Part shown: positions 43,439 through 52,616 of the stretch, piece after piece | Layout of the letters: each line of letters opens with the position of its first letter | How positions within the stretch are numbered: the first letter of the stretch is position 1 | From: Clostridia bacterium | GTDB lineage: Bacteria > Bacillota > Clostridia > Oscillospirales > Acutalibacteraceae | Reading direction: 5' to 3' | NCBI GenBank assembly: GCA_024692685.1 | Contig: JAILMJ010000041.1 | Location: forward strand, 53,513 to 117,512 | DNA length: 64,000 nt | The notes under the pieces: model-generated | The model's input: the letters and a program-made list of their open reading frames with translations, nothing else | What the model was told of the DNA's origin: nothing | Databases searched by the model: none | Translations under genes and position numbers: made by a program

Positions 43439-44860
43439 ATGTCAAAATATCCCGATTATGTTAAATATGCAGCTTCTGTTGTTCCTTCGGAAAGGCAGAT
43501 AAAATGGCAGGAAACCGAGTTTAACGCCTTTGTTCATTTCGGTATGAATACTTTTACTGATTCAGAATGGGGAAACGGCAACGATGACCCTGATTTGTTT
43601 AATCCGGAAAAGTTGAATTGCAGGAAATGGGCCAAGCTTTTTAAACTTTCGGGTATGAACGGTCTTATTCTCACTGCCAAACATCATGACGGCTTCTGCC
43701 TCTGGCCGAGCAAATATACCGATTACAGTGTCAAATCAAGCTCCTGGCGTGACGGCAAAGGCGATGTTGTCGGGGAATGTTCCGCCGCCTGCAAAGATGC
43801 CGGGCTTAAATTCGGCATATATCTTTCCCCGTGGGACAGGCATGAAGCTTCCTATGGTTCGGGAGAAGAATATAACAATTTTTATAAGCACCAGCTCACT
43901 GAATTGCTTACAAATTACGGCGAGATTTTCTGTGTTTGGCTTGACGGAGCCTGCGGTGAAGGTCCCAACGGGAAAAAACAGGAGTATGATTGGGACGGCT
44001 ATTTCAGCCTCATACGTGAATTGCAGCCCGAAGCAGCAATATGCATATGCGGACCGGATGTCCGCTGGTGCGGCAATGAGTCCGGAGTGTGCAGAAAAAG
44101 CGAGTGGAGCGTGGTGCCCTATTATCACTCAAAATATGAGCTTATCTCCTCCGAATCTCAGACAGATGTTTCCAGACCTCCCAAAAAAATCAACCCCACC
44201 GCTCTTGATCTCGGCAGCAGAAAACAGATAAGAAACTGCAATAAGCTTATCTGGTATCCCGCTGAGGTTGATGTGTCAATAAGAAAAGGATGGTTTTACC
44301 ATACTTCGGATGATTATAGTGTCAAGCCTCTTACAAAGCTTATGGATATCTATTATAATTCCGTAGGAGCAAATGCAAATCTTCTGCTCAATATTCCTCC
44401 TATGCCCGACGGCACGATAAATGAAAGGGATATGAATACTCTCCTTTCAATGGGCGCGCAGCTTGAAATTGATTTTAACGAAAATCTCGCCGAAGGTTCT
44501 GTGATGACGGATAACAATCATGCTGACGATGCGCATACCGCTCAGCATATTCTCATCAATGATTCGGAGGAATACTGGTTATCCGGTGATAAACCCGAGG
44601 GCAGTGAAATTGTGCTTGACCTCTGCGACGAATATGACATAGATAAGATTGTACTCGGCGAGCACATAAGAACCGGTCAGCAAATTGAGAGTTTCTCACT
44701 TTATGCAAAAATTAACAATAAATGGAAGAAGATTGATGACGGCACGGTAATCGGATATAAAAGGATAATCCGTTTCAAAGAGATGAGGGTTCGTTATTTC
44801 AAGCTTGTTATCAACGAAACAAGATGTTTTGCCACCATCAGTAAATTTGAGGCTTATTGA
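43439..44860 (+). CDS. GH29 alpha-L-fucosidase
   Basis: A 473-residue protein. The barrel carries EFNAFVHFGMNTFTDSEWG, LTAKHHDGFCLWPSKYTDY and the nucleophile Asp in VWLDGACGEG, all diagnostic of GH29. The C-terminal part (about 350-473) looks like an F5/8-type carbohydrate-binding sandwich (EYDIDKIVLGEHIRTGQQIE). Cytoplasmic by lack of signal. It removes alpha-L-fucose from oligosaccharides; with the divergent GH92 and sialidase-fold genes it points to host-type glycans. GAGGCGATACT precedes the ATG. Confidence 0.92.
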   Translation: MSKYPDYVKYAASVVPSERQIKWQETEFNAFVHFGMNTFTDSEWGNGNDDPDLFNPEKLNCRKWAKLFKLSGMNGLILTAKHHDGFCLWPSKYTDYSVKSSSWRDGKGDVVGECSAACKDAGLKFGIYLSPWDRHEASYGSGEEYNNFYKHQLTELLTNYGEIFCVWLDGACGEGPNGKKQEYDWDGYFSLIRELQPEAAICICGPDVRWCGNESGVCRKSEWSVVPYYHSKYELISSESQTDVSRPPKKINPTALDLGSRKQIRNCNKLIWYPAEVDVSIRKGWFYHTSDDYSVKPLTKLMDIYYNSVGANANLLLNIPPMPDGTINERDMNTLLSMGAQLEIDFNENLAEGSVMTDNNHADDAHTAQHILINDSEEYWLSGDKPEGSEIVLDLCDEYDIDKIVLGEHIRTGQQIESFSLYAKINNKWKKIDDGTVIGYKRIIRFKEMRVRYFKLVINETRCFATISKFEAY

Positions 44861-44861
44861 T

Positions 44862-45202
44862 ATGAATATTCAGATTTTCGGCACCAATAAATGCTTTGAC
44901 ACAAAGAAGGCACAGCGTTATTTCAAGGAGAGAAATATTAAATTTCAGTTTATTGACCTACCCAGAAAAGCCTGAGCAGAGGAGAACTGAGTTCGGTTAT
45001 TTCGGCTGTGGGTACACTTGATGACCTGATTAACGAAAAATCAAAATATTATGAGCAGTCGTTTATCAGATATCTTGCTTCCACGGATGCAAAGATAGAA
45101 AAAATCCTCGAAAACGGCGAGCTCCTCAAAACTCCGATAGTCAGAAACGGAAAACTGGCCACAGTCGGTTATCAGCCGGAAATTTGGAAAAAATGGGAAT
45201 AA
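44862..45202 (+). pseudogene. ArsC-family reductase-like gene with a frameshift
   Basis: Frame one reads MNIQIFGTNKCFDTKKAQRY to FIDLPRKA and a TGA at 44973. The family sequence continues in another frame as KSLSRGELSSVISAVGTLDD, then the ORF track segment to 45202 (LLKTPIVRNGKLATVGY). A single missing base near 44958-44970 explains both. Restored, the protein would be about 113 residues with one Cys near residue 11, like the ArsC/Spx/YffB thioredoxin-fold family. Either a recent pseudogene or an assembly or sequencing indel. It follows the GH29 gene by 1 bp. Confidence 0.85.
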
Positions 45203-45206
45203 TAAT

Positions 45207-46562
45207 ATGAATACAGAGTTGTCAACGCAGGTTAAGGTTGTTCTGAACAAACTTAATCTAAGCGGGCACAGGGCTTATATTGTCGGCGGAGCGATACGAA
45301 ATATAATTATGGGGCTTCCCGTTCATGATTGGGATATAGCAACCGATGCTTCGCCTGAAACCGTTTCTGAAGTTTTCAGCGGTTTCAGGGTAGTTGAAAC
45401 AGGGATAAAACACGGCACGGTTACCGTAATTATTGACCGTGCGCCCATTGAAATCACTACTTTCCGTGCCGAAAAAGGCTATTCGGATCATCGCCGTCCC
45501 GATGAGGTCCTTTTTGTAAATGATCTCACCCGGGATCTTTCCAGAAGAGACTTTACCTGTAATGCAATTGCGTATAATCCCGATGAGGGAATTACAGATC
45601 CATTTAACGGGCTAAGTGACATTAATAATAAAATAATCCGATGCGTCGGCAACAGCACAGAAAGGTTTGAGGAAGACGCATTGAGAATACTCAGGGCTCT
45701 GAGGTTTTCTTCGGTTCTTAATTTTGATATTTGTATCGAAACCTCAAAAGCAATACACAAATATTACGGTTTGCTGAAGTTTATATCTGTTGAAAGAATA
45801 TACGCGGAGCTTCGCAAACTGGTTTGCGGAGACAGAGCGGCAAAGGTTCTTGATGAATACAGCGATGTGTTTTTCTTCCTGATGCCCGAACTCGAAGCCA
45901 TGAAGGGCTGTGAGCAAAACCACATCAGGCATATTTATGATGTATGGGGGCATACACTTAAAGCCGTTGACTCTGTCAGACCCGTGCCTGAGTTAAGACT
46001 CGCAATGCTCTTTCACGATTGCGGCAAACCCTGCGTTAAATCCACTGACGAAAAGGGAATTGACCATTTTTACTCTCACAGCGAAAAAAGCAAAGAACTT
46101 GCTTCCGATATTCTTTACCGTTTCAAAGCGTCTAACAGTGAACGGAATCATATATGTACTCTTGTTGAAAAGCACGGCTTTGAGCCTGATATAATCAGCA
46201 GGAAGACTTACAGAAAATATATTGGCAGTTACGGTCCGGAAATAGTGAAAGAGCTTTTTGAAGTACGCGAGGCTGATTTCAGAGCCCAGAACCCGGTTTT
46301 TATTGAAAGCGAAATAAAGAGAAATGAAGCGGGTCTTGAAACACTTAATCTCATTCTCGGTGAAGAGCCTTGTTTTTCACTTAAAGATCTTAAGATTAAC
46401 GGAAATGATTTGCTTTCTTTGGGAATCTCGCCAACTCATTTGCTTGGCTCTGTGCTCAACAGATTACTTGAAGAAGTAATGGACGGAAGAATAAAGAATA
46501 ACAAGGCAGACCTCTTGAAAAGAGCGGAGGACATTTATTATGGAAACAGTAAAACTGAATAA
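45207..46562 (+). CDS. cca: CCA tRNA nucleotidyltransferase
   Basis: A 451-residue class II CCA-adding enzyme. The head has AYIVGGAIRNIIMGLPVHDWDIATDA with the two catalytic Asps in DWD, then RRDFTCNAIAY and ERFEEDALRILRALRF. An HD domain near residue 255 (LRLAMLFHDCGKP ... HFYSHSEKS) adds a phosphohydrolase module. It completes or repairs tRNA 3' ends. No clear ribosome site is visible before the ATG. The 3' end overlaps the next gene by 23 bp. Confidence 0.95.
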   Translation: MNTELSTQVKVVLNKLNLSGHRAYIVGGAIRNIIMGLPVHDWDIATDASPETVSEVFSGFRVVETGIKHGTVTVIIDRAPIEITTFRAEKGYSDHRRPDEVLFVNDLTRDLSRRDFTCNAIAYNPDEGITDPFNGLSDINNKIIRCVGNSTERFEEDALRILRALRFSSVLNFDICIETSKAIHKYYGLLKFISVERIYAELRKLVCGDRAAKVLDEYSDVFFFLMPELEAMKGCEQNHIRHIYDVWGHTLKAVDSVRPVPELRLAMLFHDCGKPCVKSTDEKGIDHFYSHSEKSKELASDILYRFKASNSERNHICTLVEKHGFEPDIISRKTYRKYIGSYGPEIVKELFEVREADFRAQNPVFIESEIKRNEAGLETLNLILGEEPCFSLKDLKINGNDLLSLGISPTHLLGSVLNRLLEEVMDGRIKNNKADLLKRAEDIYYGNSKTE

Positions 46563-47589
46563 CGCCGAAGAATATGATGATTTTGTGCGCAACCATCCCA
46601 AAGGTCATATGATGCAGACATCGGCCTGGGGTAAAATAAAAAGAGAATGGGACTGGACCGGTTTTATCTGCAGGGATGATAACGGGCAAATTAAAGGCGT
46701 TTGCGGTGTTCTTATCAGGAAGATACCGTATACAAGTTTTAAAATGCTTTACGCTCCGAGGGGCCCGGTTTGCGATCTTTCAGACAAGCAGACCGTGACC
46801 GAACTGATAAAAGCTGTTTCGGAATACGGTAAAAACAATAAGGCATACACTTTCAAAATAGACACCGACACCCTCGCTACCGATAAGGAATATATTGATT
46901 TGCTTAAATCCCTCGGTTTTGTATTCAAGGAGCACGGCAGCGGTTTTGATACTGTCCAGGCAAGGTATATTTTCAGACTTAACATTGACGGCAAAACCGA
47001 AGAGGAAGTTATGGCCGGTTTTCATTCTAAAACCAGGTATAACACCAGGCTTGCCGAGCGAAAAGGTATAAGAATTGAGATTAAAGGCAAAGAGTCGTGT
47101 GAGGACTTTCACAGTCTTATGCTTTTAACAGGTGACAGGGATAATTTTGCAGTAAGAAGCACGGAATATTTTGAGAGAATTATGGATGCTTTCGGTGAAG
47201 ATGCCCGTCTGTATTTCGCCTATTATGAGGATGAACTCCTTGCCGGCGCACTTGATGTTCATGTAGGTGATAAGGTATGGTATGTTTACGGGGCAAGTTC
47301 CAATGAACACAGGAATCTGATGCCCACATATCTCGTGCAATGGTCCTGCATAAAGTGGGCTATTGAAAAGGGATGTAAATGGTATGATTTCAGAGGCGGA
47401 TATCCCGATGAAAACAACCCGCTTCACGGTATCTATAAATTCAAAAAAGGGTTCTGCAATGACTATATGGAATTTATGGGTGAAGCCGATTTGATTATGG
47501 ACGAGTTCGGTTATAAGACAGTTGAAAAAGCGCAAAAACTGGTAAAATCCGCAAGAACTTTTAAAAGAAAGCTCATGGGAAACCGGTGA
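46540..47589 (+). CDS. FemX/FemAB-type peptidoglycan bridge aminoacyltransferase
   Basis: A 349-residue protein of the Fem family: two tandem GNAT-like folds, with GHMMQTSAWGKIKREWDW at the N-terminus, MLYAPRGPVCDL, FHSKTRYNTRLAERKGI in the middle and YDFRGGYPDENNPLHGIYKFKKGF near the end. These enzymes use aminoacyl-tRNA to add amino acids to the lipid II stem peptide and imply a Gram-positive wall with an interpeptide bridge. The neighbour cca, which finishes tRNAs, overlaps it, though a functional link is only suggestive. Confidence 0.88.
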   Translation: METVKLNNAEEYDDFVRNHPKGHMMQTSAWGKIKREWDWTGFICRDDNGQIKGVCGVLIRKIPYTSFKMLYAPRGPVCDLSDKQTVTELIKAVSEYGKNNKAYTFKIDTDTLATDKEYIDLLKSLGFVFKEHGSGFDTVQARYIFRLNIDGKTEEEVMAGFHSKTRYNTRLAERKGIRIEIKGKESCEDFHSLMLLTGDRDNFAVRSTEYFERIMDAFGEDARLYFAYYEDELLAGALDVHVGDKVWYVYGASSNEHRNLMPTYLVQWSCIKWAIEKGCKWYDFRGGYPDENNPLHGIYKFKKGFCNDYMEFMGEADLIMDEFGYKTVEKAQKLVKSARTFKRKLMGNR

Positions 47590-47606
47590 TTGCAGTCAAA
47601 AAAATG

Positions 47607-47635
47607 ACCCGTCGGTTCTTTTTGAACCGACGGGT
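47607..47635. terminator. Bidirectional terminator after the FemX-like gene
   Basis: A perfect 12-bp stem ACCCGTCGGTTC / GAACCGACGGGT with a five-T loop, lying between convergent genes. Confidence 0.85.
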
Positions 47636-47653
47636 TTCGTTGTATAACTGTCA

Positions 47654-49057
47654 TCAAAAATCAAAATATTTCTTTCTGTGAGCGTTAAGCCGATCGCCTA
47701 TGATATCCAGCAGAGCGGCAGCTTCTTTTCTTTCTTCTTCCGTACCTGTTGCGTATTGACGCATCGCTCTTCCTTCTTCAAAGCATAAATCATCGTGGAG
47801 CGGAAAATAATTTTTCAGGAGGAAACAACCGTATCTGACAAATCTGTTTTCTCCGACAATGCGAAACTCCTCGCTTATTGTGTCAATGGCTGCCGAGTAG
47901 AAATCCCTGATTGATTGTATAATTGCTTTTCTTTCATTTTCAGGTGAGAAAACAAGGGTTGAACAGATAAAAGCGTTCCTGTTAGTAGGATATGATGAAT
48001 GACTGTCCGTGCTGCCCACTATCGGGTATCTTATTCCTTTAGCCTTATCCTCATAATACTTTATTGTCTGGAAGCCGTTGTGTTCAAAATAGTTTTCGCC
48101 GCCCAGGACTTCAAATGCATCAAAGAATCTGTTTTCTGTTATATAATCCACAAATGAATTCGGCACGTGGTAAACGTTGTTTATCCAGGTGGGATGAACA
48201 AATATACCCAGACCGTTTGCCTTTCTTATTTCGTCGAATATCCACTTGCATACAGCTGCCGGAATCGCGTCAACATCTGCCGGGGTGTTCATGGCATCAG
48301 CACGGGCCTTAATCATAGCCTCCCACTCTTTAAGAGGAGTGAATTCAGGGCATTCACCGTTTATTGACCTTGATTCTTTTCCTGTTCCTCTGTCTTCTGT
48401 GTGACTGCCGTCGGTAAGCGCATTTATGCTGTATTCACCGCCGAAGTTGACAATATGAAAATCCGAACGCTGTCCGTAAACAGACGGCATATGGACTTCC
48501 TCACCCGGTATTATTGCAAGACCGGTTTTAACATCATCATAGAATTTCTTGGTTTCAATTGACGGATAGTATCTTCCGTGGTCCGATACAACCATAAAAT
48601 CGAGGCCGTGTTTGCGGTAATTGGCGCAGACCACTTTGGGGTCCTGATTTCCGTCCGAGCAGGTTGAGTGCATATGAAGGTCACCGCGCAAAGGCCATCT
48701 TCCTTCAAGATCTTTGTCAACGCAGTAAACAGAAAACTGTTTTAATCTTTTTCCGTCATCGTCGAGAAAGCGGAGAAAATACATTTCCTCTTTATCAAAT
48801 GTATGATTTATAACAAATCCGCCTTCATTGTTGCATTTGATTTTGAATTCTTTGAAATCGCCTGTTGCGGGATAATCGGGTGGATTTCCGGTTTCAAGAC
48901 CGCAAATGACAAGTGTATATTCCCTTTCGGGTTCGAATATCTTTCTTCCGCCCGTAGGCCTGATATTTATTTCAGCAGGTTTATCTTTGACAAGGACCTT
49001 CGGGAAGACATCAAAATCTCTCAGAATATCATCGTAGGGGAACCCATTGAACGGCAT
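47654..49057 (-). CDS. PHP-domain metal-dependent hydrolase
   Basis: A 467-residue protein. A beta-rich N-terminal domain (about 1-130) precedes a PHP domain with the metal-binding motifs RGDLHMHSTCSDG, VVSDHGRYY, PGEEVHMPS, FVHPTW and VGSTDSHS. PHP enzymes are usually phosphoesterases. The N-terminal sandwich and long family members are common in gut Clostridia beside glycan genes, but the substrate is unknown. AGAGGTG lies 8 nt before the start. It has its own near-perfect promoter. Confidence 0.87.
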   Translation of the reverse strand: MPFNGFPYDDILRDFDVFPKVLVKDKPAEINIRPTGGRKIFEPEREYTLVICGLETGNPPDYPATGDFKEFKIKCNNEGGFVINHTFDKEEMYFLRFLDDDGKRLKQFSVYCVDKDLEGRWPLRGDLHMHSTCSDGNQDPKVVCANYRKHGLDFMVVSDHGRYYPSIETKKFYDDVKTGLAIIPGEEVHMPSVYGQRSDFHIVNFGGEYSINALTDGSHTEDRGTGKESRSINGECPEFTPLKEWEAMIKARADAMNTPADVDAIPAAVCKWIFDEIRKANGLGIFVHPTWINNVYHVPNSFVDYITENRFFDAFEVLGGENYFEHNGFQTIKYYEDKAKGIRYPIVGSTDSHSSYPTNRNAFICSTLVFSPENERKAIIQSIRDFYSAAIDTISEEFRIVGENRFVRYGCFLLKNYFPLHDDLCFEEGRAMRQYATGTEEERKEAAALLDIIGDRLNAHRKKYFDF

Positions 49058-49087
49058 AATGACGCACCTCTTTTTTTAGTTTTAATT

Positions 49088-49116
49088 ATTATAATTTGAT
49101 GTAAATCGTATGTCAA
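49088..49116 (-). promoter_or_regulatory. Consensus promoter of the PHP-domain gene
   Basis: Minus strand TTGACA, 17 bp, TATAAT: a perfect consensus. Confidence 0.8.
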
Positions 49117-49198
49117 TATTACTTAAAAAATTATCTGAAGTTACCTTTTTAAAATGTTTGCACAGCTTGACCGCAAATCCCGCAGTATAAATAATCTG

Positions 49199-49227
49199 TT
49201 GTTTTTTTGTGGCCCCGGGTGTATAAT
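49199..49227 (+). promoter_or_regulatory. Promoter of the ROK kinase operon
   Basis: TTGTTT, 17 bp, TATAAT, 35 bp before the start of the kinase gene. Confidence 0.55.
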
Positions 49228-49262
49228 ATATTAAAAGTCCGGTAGTTTATGGTGGTGACACA

Positions 49263-50222
49263 ATGAAGCATTATCTTGGTATGGATATCGGAGGCACGAA
49301 GTGCGCAGTTGTTCTAGGTGAAAAAAAGGGAAACGGCGTATCTATCAAGAATAAAATTGTTTTTGACACCAATTCCGAAAAAGGATGGGAGAAGGTTGTT
49401 GACCGGCTCATTTCCTGCGCAAAAAAGCTTGCCGATGATGAGGGCGTTGTATTTAGCGATATTCTATCATGCGGCGTCAGCTGCGGCGGACCTTTAGACA
49501 GCGAAACCGGTATAATAATGAGTCCTCCGAATCTTCCCGGCTGGGATAATGTGCCTCTTGTGGATATAATCAGGAGAGAACTCGGAGTCCCTTGTAAACT
49601 TGAAAATGACGCCGATGCCTGTGCGTTGGCCGAGTGGCAGTTTGGCGCAGGAAGAGGAAGTAAGAATATGATTTTCCTCACCTTCGGCACCGGTATGGGC
49701 GCAGGGCTTATAATTGACGGTAAACTCTATTCCGGCACCTGCGGTACAGCAGGAGAAGTCGGACATATCAGAATAGATTCAGACGGACCGGCGGGATACG
49801 GTAAAGCGGGCTCATTTGAAGGATACTGTTCGGGCGGAGGAATAGCAAATCTCGGCAAAAGAATGATTAAGTTCTATTCGGGAGATACTTCTCTGGATTC
49901 ATCAGATATGTCCGCCAAATCCATTGCCGAAGCAGCAAGAAACGGCGACGCGCTTGCTCTTGCAATTTATAAAAAGAGCGGTGAGATGCTCGGCAGGGGC
50001 CTTTCTGTCCTTATCGATATACTGAATCCCGAAAAGATAATAATCGGAAGTATTTTTCAGCGTTCGGGTGAATTAATGGTTCAGTCTATGAGGGAGACTC
50101 TCAATAAAGAGGCCCTGCCCGTAGCTTTAAGCGTCTGTCAGATTATTCCGTCACTGCTTGGGGATGAAATAGGCGATTATGCCGCCCTCGGTGTTGCCAA
50201 AGAATCAGCGGAGGCAAAATGA
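49263..50222 (+). CDS. ROK family sugar kinase
   Basis: A 319-residue actin-like kinase. YLGMDIGGTKCAVV is the phosphate loop, LENDADACALAEWQFGAG carries the catalytic Asp, and FLTFGTGMGAGLIIDG and AGEVGHIRI are standard ROK blocks. The usual zinc motif is reduced (GSFEGYCSGGG), so classification as glucokinase, N-acetylglucosamine or N-acetylmannosamine kinase is open. GGTGGTGA precedes the start. It overlaps the SIS-domain gene by 4 bp. Confidence 0.9.
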   Translation: MKHYLGMDIGGTKCAVVLGEKKGNGVSIKNKIVFDTNSEKGWEKVVDRLISCAKKLADDEGVVFSDILSCGVSCGGPLDSETGIIMSPPNLPGWDNVPLVDIIRRELGVPCKLENDADACALAEWQFGAGRGSKNMIFLTFGTGMGAGLIIDGKLYSGTCGTAGEVGHIRIDSDGPAGYGKAGSFEGYCSGGGIANLGKRMIKFYSGDTSLDSSDMSAKSIAEAARNGDALALAIYKKSGEMLGRGLSVLIDILNPEKIIIGSIFQRSGELMVQSMRETLNKEALPVALSVCQIIPSLLGDEIGDYAALGVAKESAEAK

Positions 50223-50842
50223 TGGTTGAGAATATTTTTGAAGAATTATTTGTCCGTTATCCGTCTTTGACAGTTTGCAGGGACAGTATCTATAAAGCTT
50301 ATTTGCTCTTGAAGAACTGTTATGACAATTCGGGAAAGGTTCTCTGCTGCGGCAACGGCGGAAGCAGTGCCGATTGTGACCACCTGGTCGGCGAACTTAT
50401 GAAAGGCTTTCTGAAAAAGAGACCGTTGACTCAGAGTGAAAAATCATCTTTTTCTGACAAAAAAACTGCCGAAGGACTTCAAAAAGCTCTTGCGGCTATT
50501 TCTCTTACCACCCAGTCCGGACTTATGACTGCGTTTGAGAACGACTGTGATCCGTCGCTTGTTTTCGCTCAGCAGGTTTATGCCTATGCCAGGTCGTATG
50601 ATGTTTTGATTGCATTTTCCACTTCCGGCAATTCGGCAAATATTGTCAGTGCTCTTGATGCGGCAAAAGCCTCCGGTATTTCCTGTATTGCCGTTACAGG
50701 CTGTGAAGAGAGTATGTGCAGTAAACTTTCGGATGTATGCATCAGACTGCCCGAAAACGAAACATTCAAAATTCAGGAACTTACCCTTCCTGTTTATCAT
50801 TGTCTTGCCGCAATGATTGAAGAAACATATTTTACCGAATAG
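50219..50842 (+). CDS. SIS-domain sugar isomerase (GmhA-like)
   Basis: A 207-residue protein with the phosphoheptose isomerase-type LCCGNGGSSADCDHLVGELM and FSTSGNSANIVSALDAAK. GmhA converts sedoheptulose 7-phosphate to heptose 7-phosphate; no other heptose gene is nearby, and with a ROK kinase upstream it may instead isomerise an amino-sugar or other sugar phosphate. An extended loop (RPLTQSEKSSFSDKKTAE) is inserted after the first motif. Followed after 16 bp by GH2 in the same operon. Confidence 0.85.
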   Translation: MMVENIFEELFVRYPSLTVCRDSIYKAYLLLKNCYDNSGKVLCCGNGGSSADCDHLVGELMKGFLKKRPLTQSEKSSFSDKKTAEGLQKALAAISLTTQSGLMTAFENDCDPSLVFAQQVYAYARSYDVLIAFSTSGNSANIVSALDAAKASGISCIAVTGCEESMCSKLSDVCIRLPENETFKIQELTLPVYHCLAAMIEETYFTE

Positions 50843-50858
50843 AGGAGGACTATCGTCG

Positions 50859-52559
50859 ATGTCAATACCGAGAATGGAATTTCCGGTTCCGCAATTTGAA
50901 AGAAAAAATTGGCTTAACCTCAACGGTGAGTGGGATTTTGAGTTTGATTTCGGCTCATCTTTGGCGCAGACCGATATTCTTCAGAGAGATGTATGGAGCA
51001 AAAAAATAACCGTTCCGTTTTGCCCTGAAAGCGAATTGTCAGGTATCGGCTATAAAGATTTCATTCCTTCAGTCTGGTACAGAAAAAAGGTCAATATCGA
51101 TAAGCAGAACGGCAGGACTTTTATTCACTTCGGAGCGGTTGATTATTTTACAACCGTTTATGTAAACGGAAAAGTCGCCGGAACCCACAAGGGCGGATAT
51201 ACATCTTTTTGCTTTGAAATAACGGATCTTATTGTTCCGGGTGAAAATACAATAATTGTTAATGCGGTTGATGACACACGTTCTCCGTATCAGGCTACGG
51301 GTAAACAGAGCTGCCTTCTTAAGTCCCACGGCTGCCTCTATACAAGGACAACCGGTATATGGCAGACAGTTTGGCTTGAGTTTACACCTCTTGAATATGT
51401 TGAAAGTTTCAGGCTCTTTCCTGATGCCGAAAACGGAAGCATAGCCTTTGAGGCCAAGGTGAACGGCAAAGCTGAGTTCTCTTTTATTACTTCCTATGAA
51501 GGAAAGCTTACCGGTTCTGTTACAAAAAAAGCGGATAATACAGTTAGCGGTGAAATCAAACTGAGCGAAATCCATCTCTGGGAGCCGGGGAACGGAAGAC
51601 TCTATGATATTGAAATGAAATTCGGCGAAGATATAGTTAAAAGCTATTTCGGTCTTCGTGATATTTCATTCAGCGGTTATAAGTTCCTCATTAACGGCAA
51701 GAGTGTATTTCAGAGACTTGTTCTTGATCAGGGCTTTTATCCCGACGGAATCTACACCGCTCCCAATGATGCGGCTTTGCTTAATGATATTAAATTGTCA
51801 AAAGCGGCAGGCTTTAACGGCGCAAGACTGCACGAGAAGGTGTTTGAGCCCCGTTTCCTTTATTATGCGGATAAAGAGGGCTATCTGACCTGGGGAGAAT
51901 ATCCGAACTGGGGATTGGACTACTCAGATCCCAAGGTTACCGAAGTTTACGTCAATGAATGGATTGAGGCGGTTGAGCGTGACTTCAACCACCCGTCAAT
52001 AATCGGTTGGTGTCCGTTCAATGAAACATGGAATTATGAAGGCAGAGAGCAGAGAAATGAACTTCTTTCTACTGTTTACCATGTAACAAAAGCTCTTGAT
52101 AAGTCAAGACCATGCATAGATACCAGCGGTAATTACCATGTTATAACCGATATTTATGATACTCACGATTATGAGCAGAATCCCGAAATCTTTAAAGAAC
52201 ATTATGATTCCTTTGCCGAAGGCGGAGAGCTTTACGACCACGTCAATGACAGGGGAGTGGGATATAACGGCGGTCTGTTCTTTATCAGTGAATACGGCGG
52301 AATACGTTGGAGCGTTAAGCCTGACGGAGACGGCTGGGGTTACGGCAATGCACCGAAAACCGGTGAAGAATTTATTGAAAGATATAAGGGACTTACCGAA
52401 ACCCTGCTCGGCAACAAAAAAATGTTCGGTTTCTGTTATACACAGCTTACGGATGTTGAACAGGAACAGAACGGTATTTATACCTATGAAAGAAAGGAAA
52501 AGTTCGATCCTGAGATTTTCAGAAAAATAAATTCCGCAAAAGCAGCGGTTGAGGATTAA
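50859..52559 (+). CDS. GH2 family beta-glycosidase
   Basis: ATG 50859 (MSIPRMEFPVPQF) with AGAGGAGG upstream replaces the track start; 566 residues. GH2 elements: NLNGEWDFEFDFG, the jelly-roll FGAVDYFTTVYVNGKVAG, the acid/base Glu in WCPFNETWN and the nucleophile Glu in FISEYGGIRW. Short for the family, without extra C-terminal domains, and cytoplasmic. It could be a beta-galactosidase, beta-glucuronidase or beta-mannosidase. Third gene of the ROK-SIS-GH2 operon; a strong terminator follows. Confidence 0.9.
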   Translation: MSIPRMEFPVPQFERKNWLNLNGEWDFEFDFGSSLAQTDILQRDVWSKKITVPFCPESELSGIGYKDFIPSVWYRKKVNIDKQNGRTFIHFGAVDYFTTVYVNGKVAGTHKGGYTSFCFEITDLIVPGENTIIVNAVDDTRSPYQATGKQSCLLKSHGCLYTRTTGIWQTVWLEFTPLEYVESFRLFPDAENGSIAFEAKVNGKAEFSFITSYEGKLTGSVTKKADNTVSGEIKLSEIHLWEPGNGRLYDIEMKFGEDIVKSYFGLRDISFSGYKFLINGKSVFQRLVLDQGFYPDGIYTAPNDAALLNDIKLSKAAGFNGARLHEKVFEPRFLYYADKEGYLTWGEYPNWGLDYSDPKVTEVYVNEWIEAVERDFNHPSIIGWCPFNETWNYEGREQRNELLSTVYHVTKALDKSRPCIDTSGNYHVITDIYDTHDYEQNPEIFKEHYDSFAEGGELYDHVNDRGVGYNGGLFFISEYGGIRWSVKPDGDGWGYGNAPKTGEEFIERYKGLTETLLGNKKMFGFCYTQLTDVEQEQNGIYTYERKEKFDPEIFRKINSAKAAVED

Positions 52560-52570
52560 GGTTAACTGTT

Positions 52571-52608
52571 ACGTCCCCGGTGAATAAAACACCGGGGACG
52601 TTTTTTTT
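52571..52608 (+). terminator. Strong terminator of the ROK-SIS-GH2 operon
   Basis: A 12-bp GC-rich stem ACGTCCCCGGTG / CACCGGGGACGT directly followed by a run of eight T. Confidence 0.92.
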
Positions 52609-52616
52609 ATAAACTA

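Noticed and set aside
44940-44980. Programmed -1 frameshift in the ArsC-like gene
   Set aside because: The only slippery run is AAAA (AGA AAA GCC), which does not fit a standard heptamer, and no stimulatory structure is apparent; an indel is simpler.
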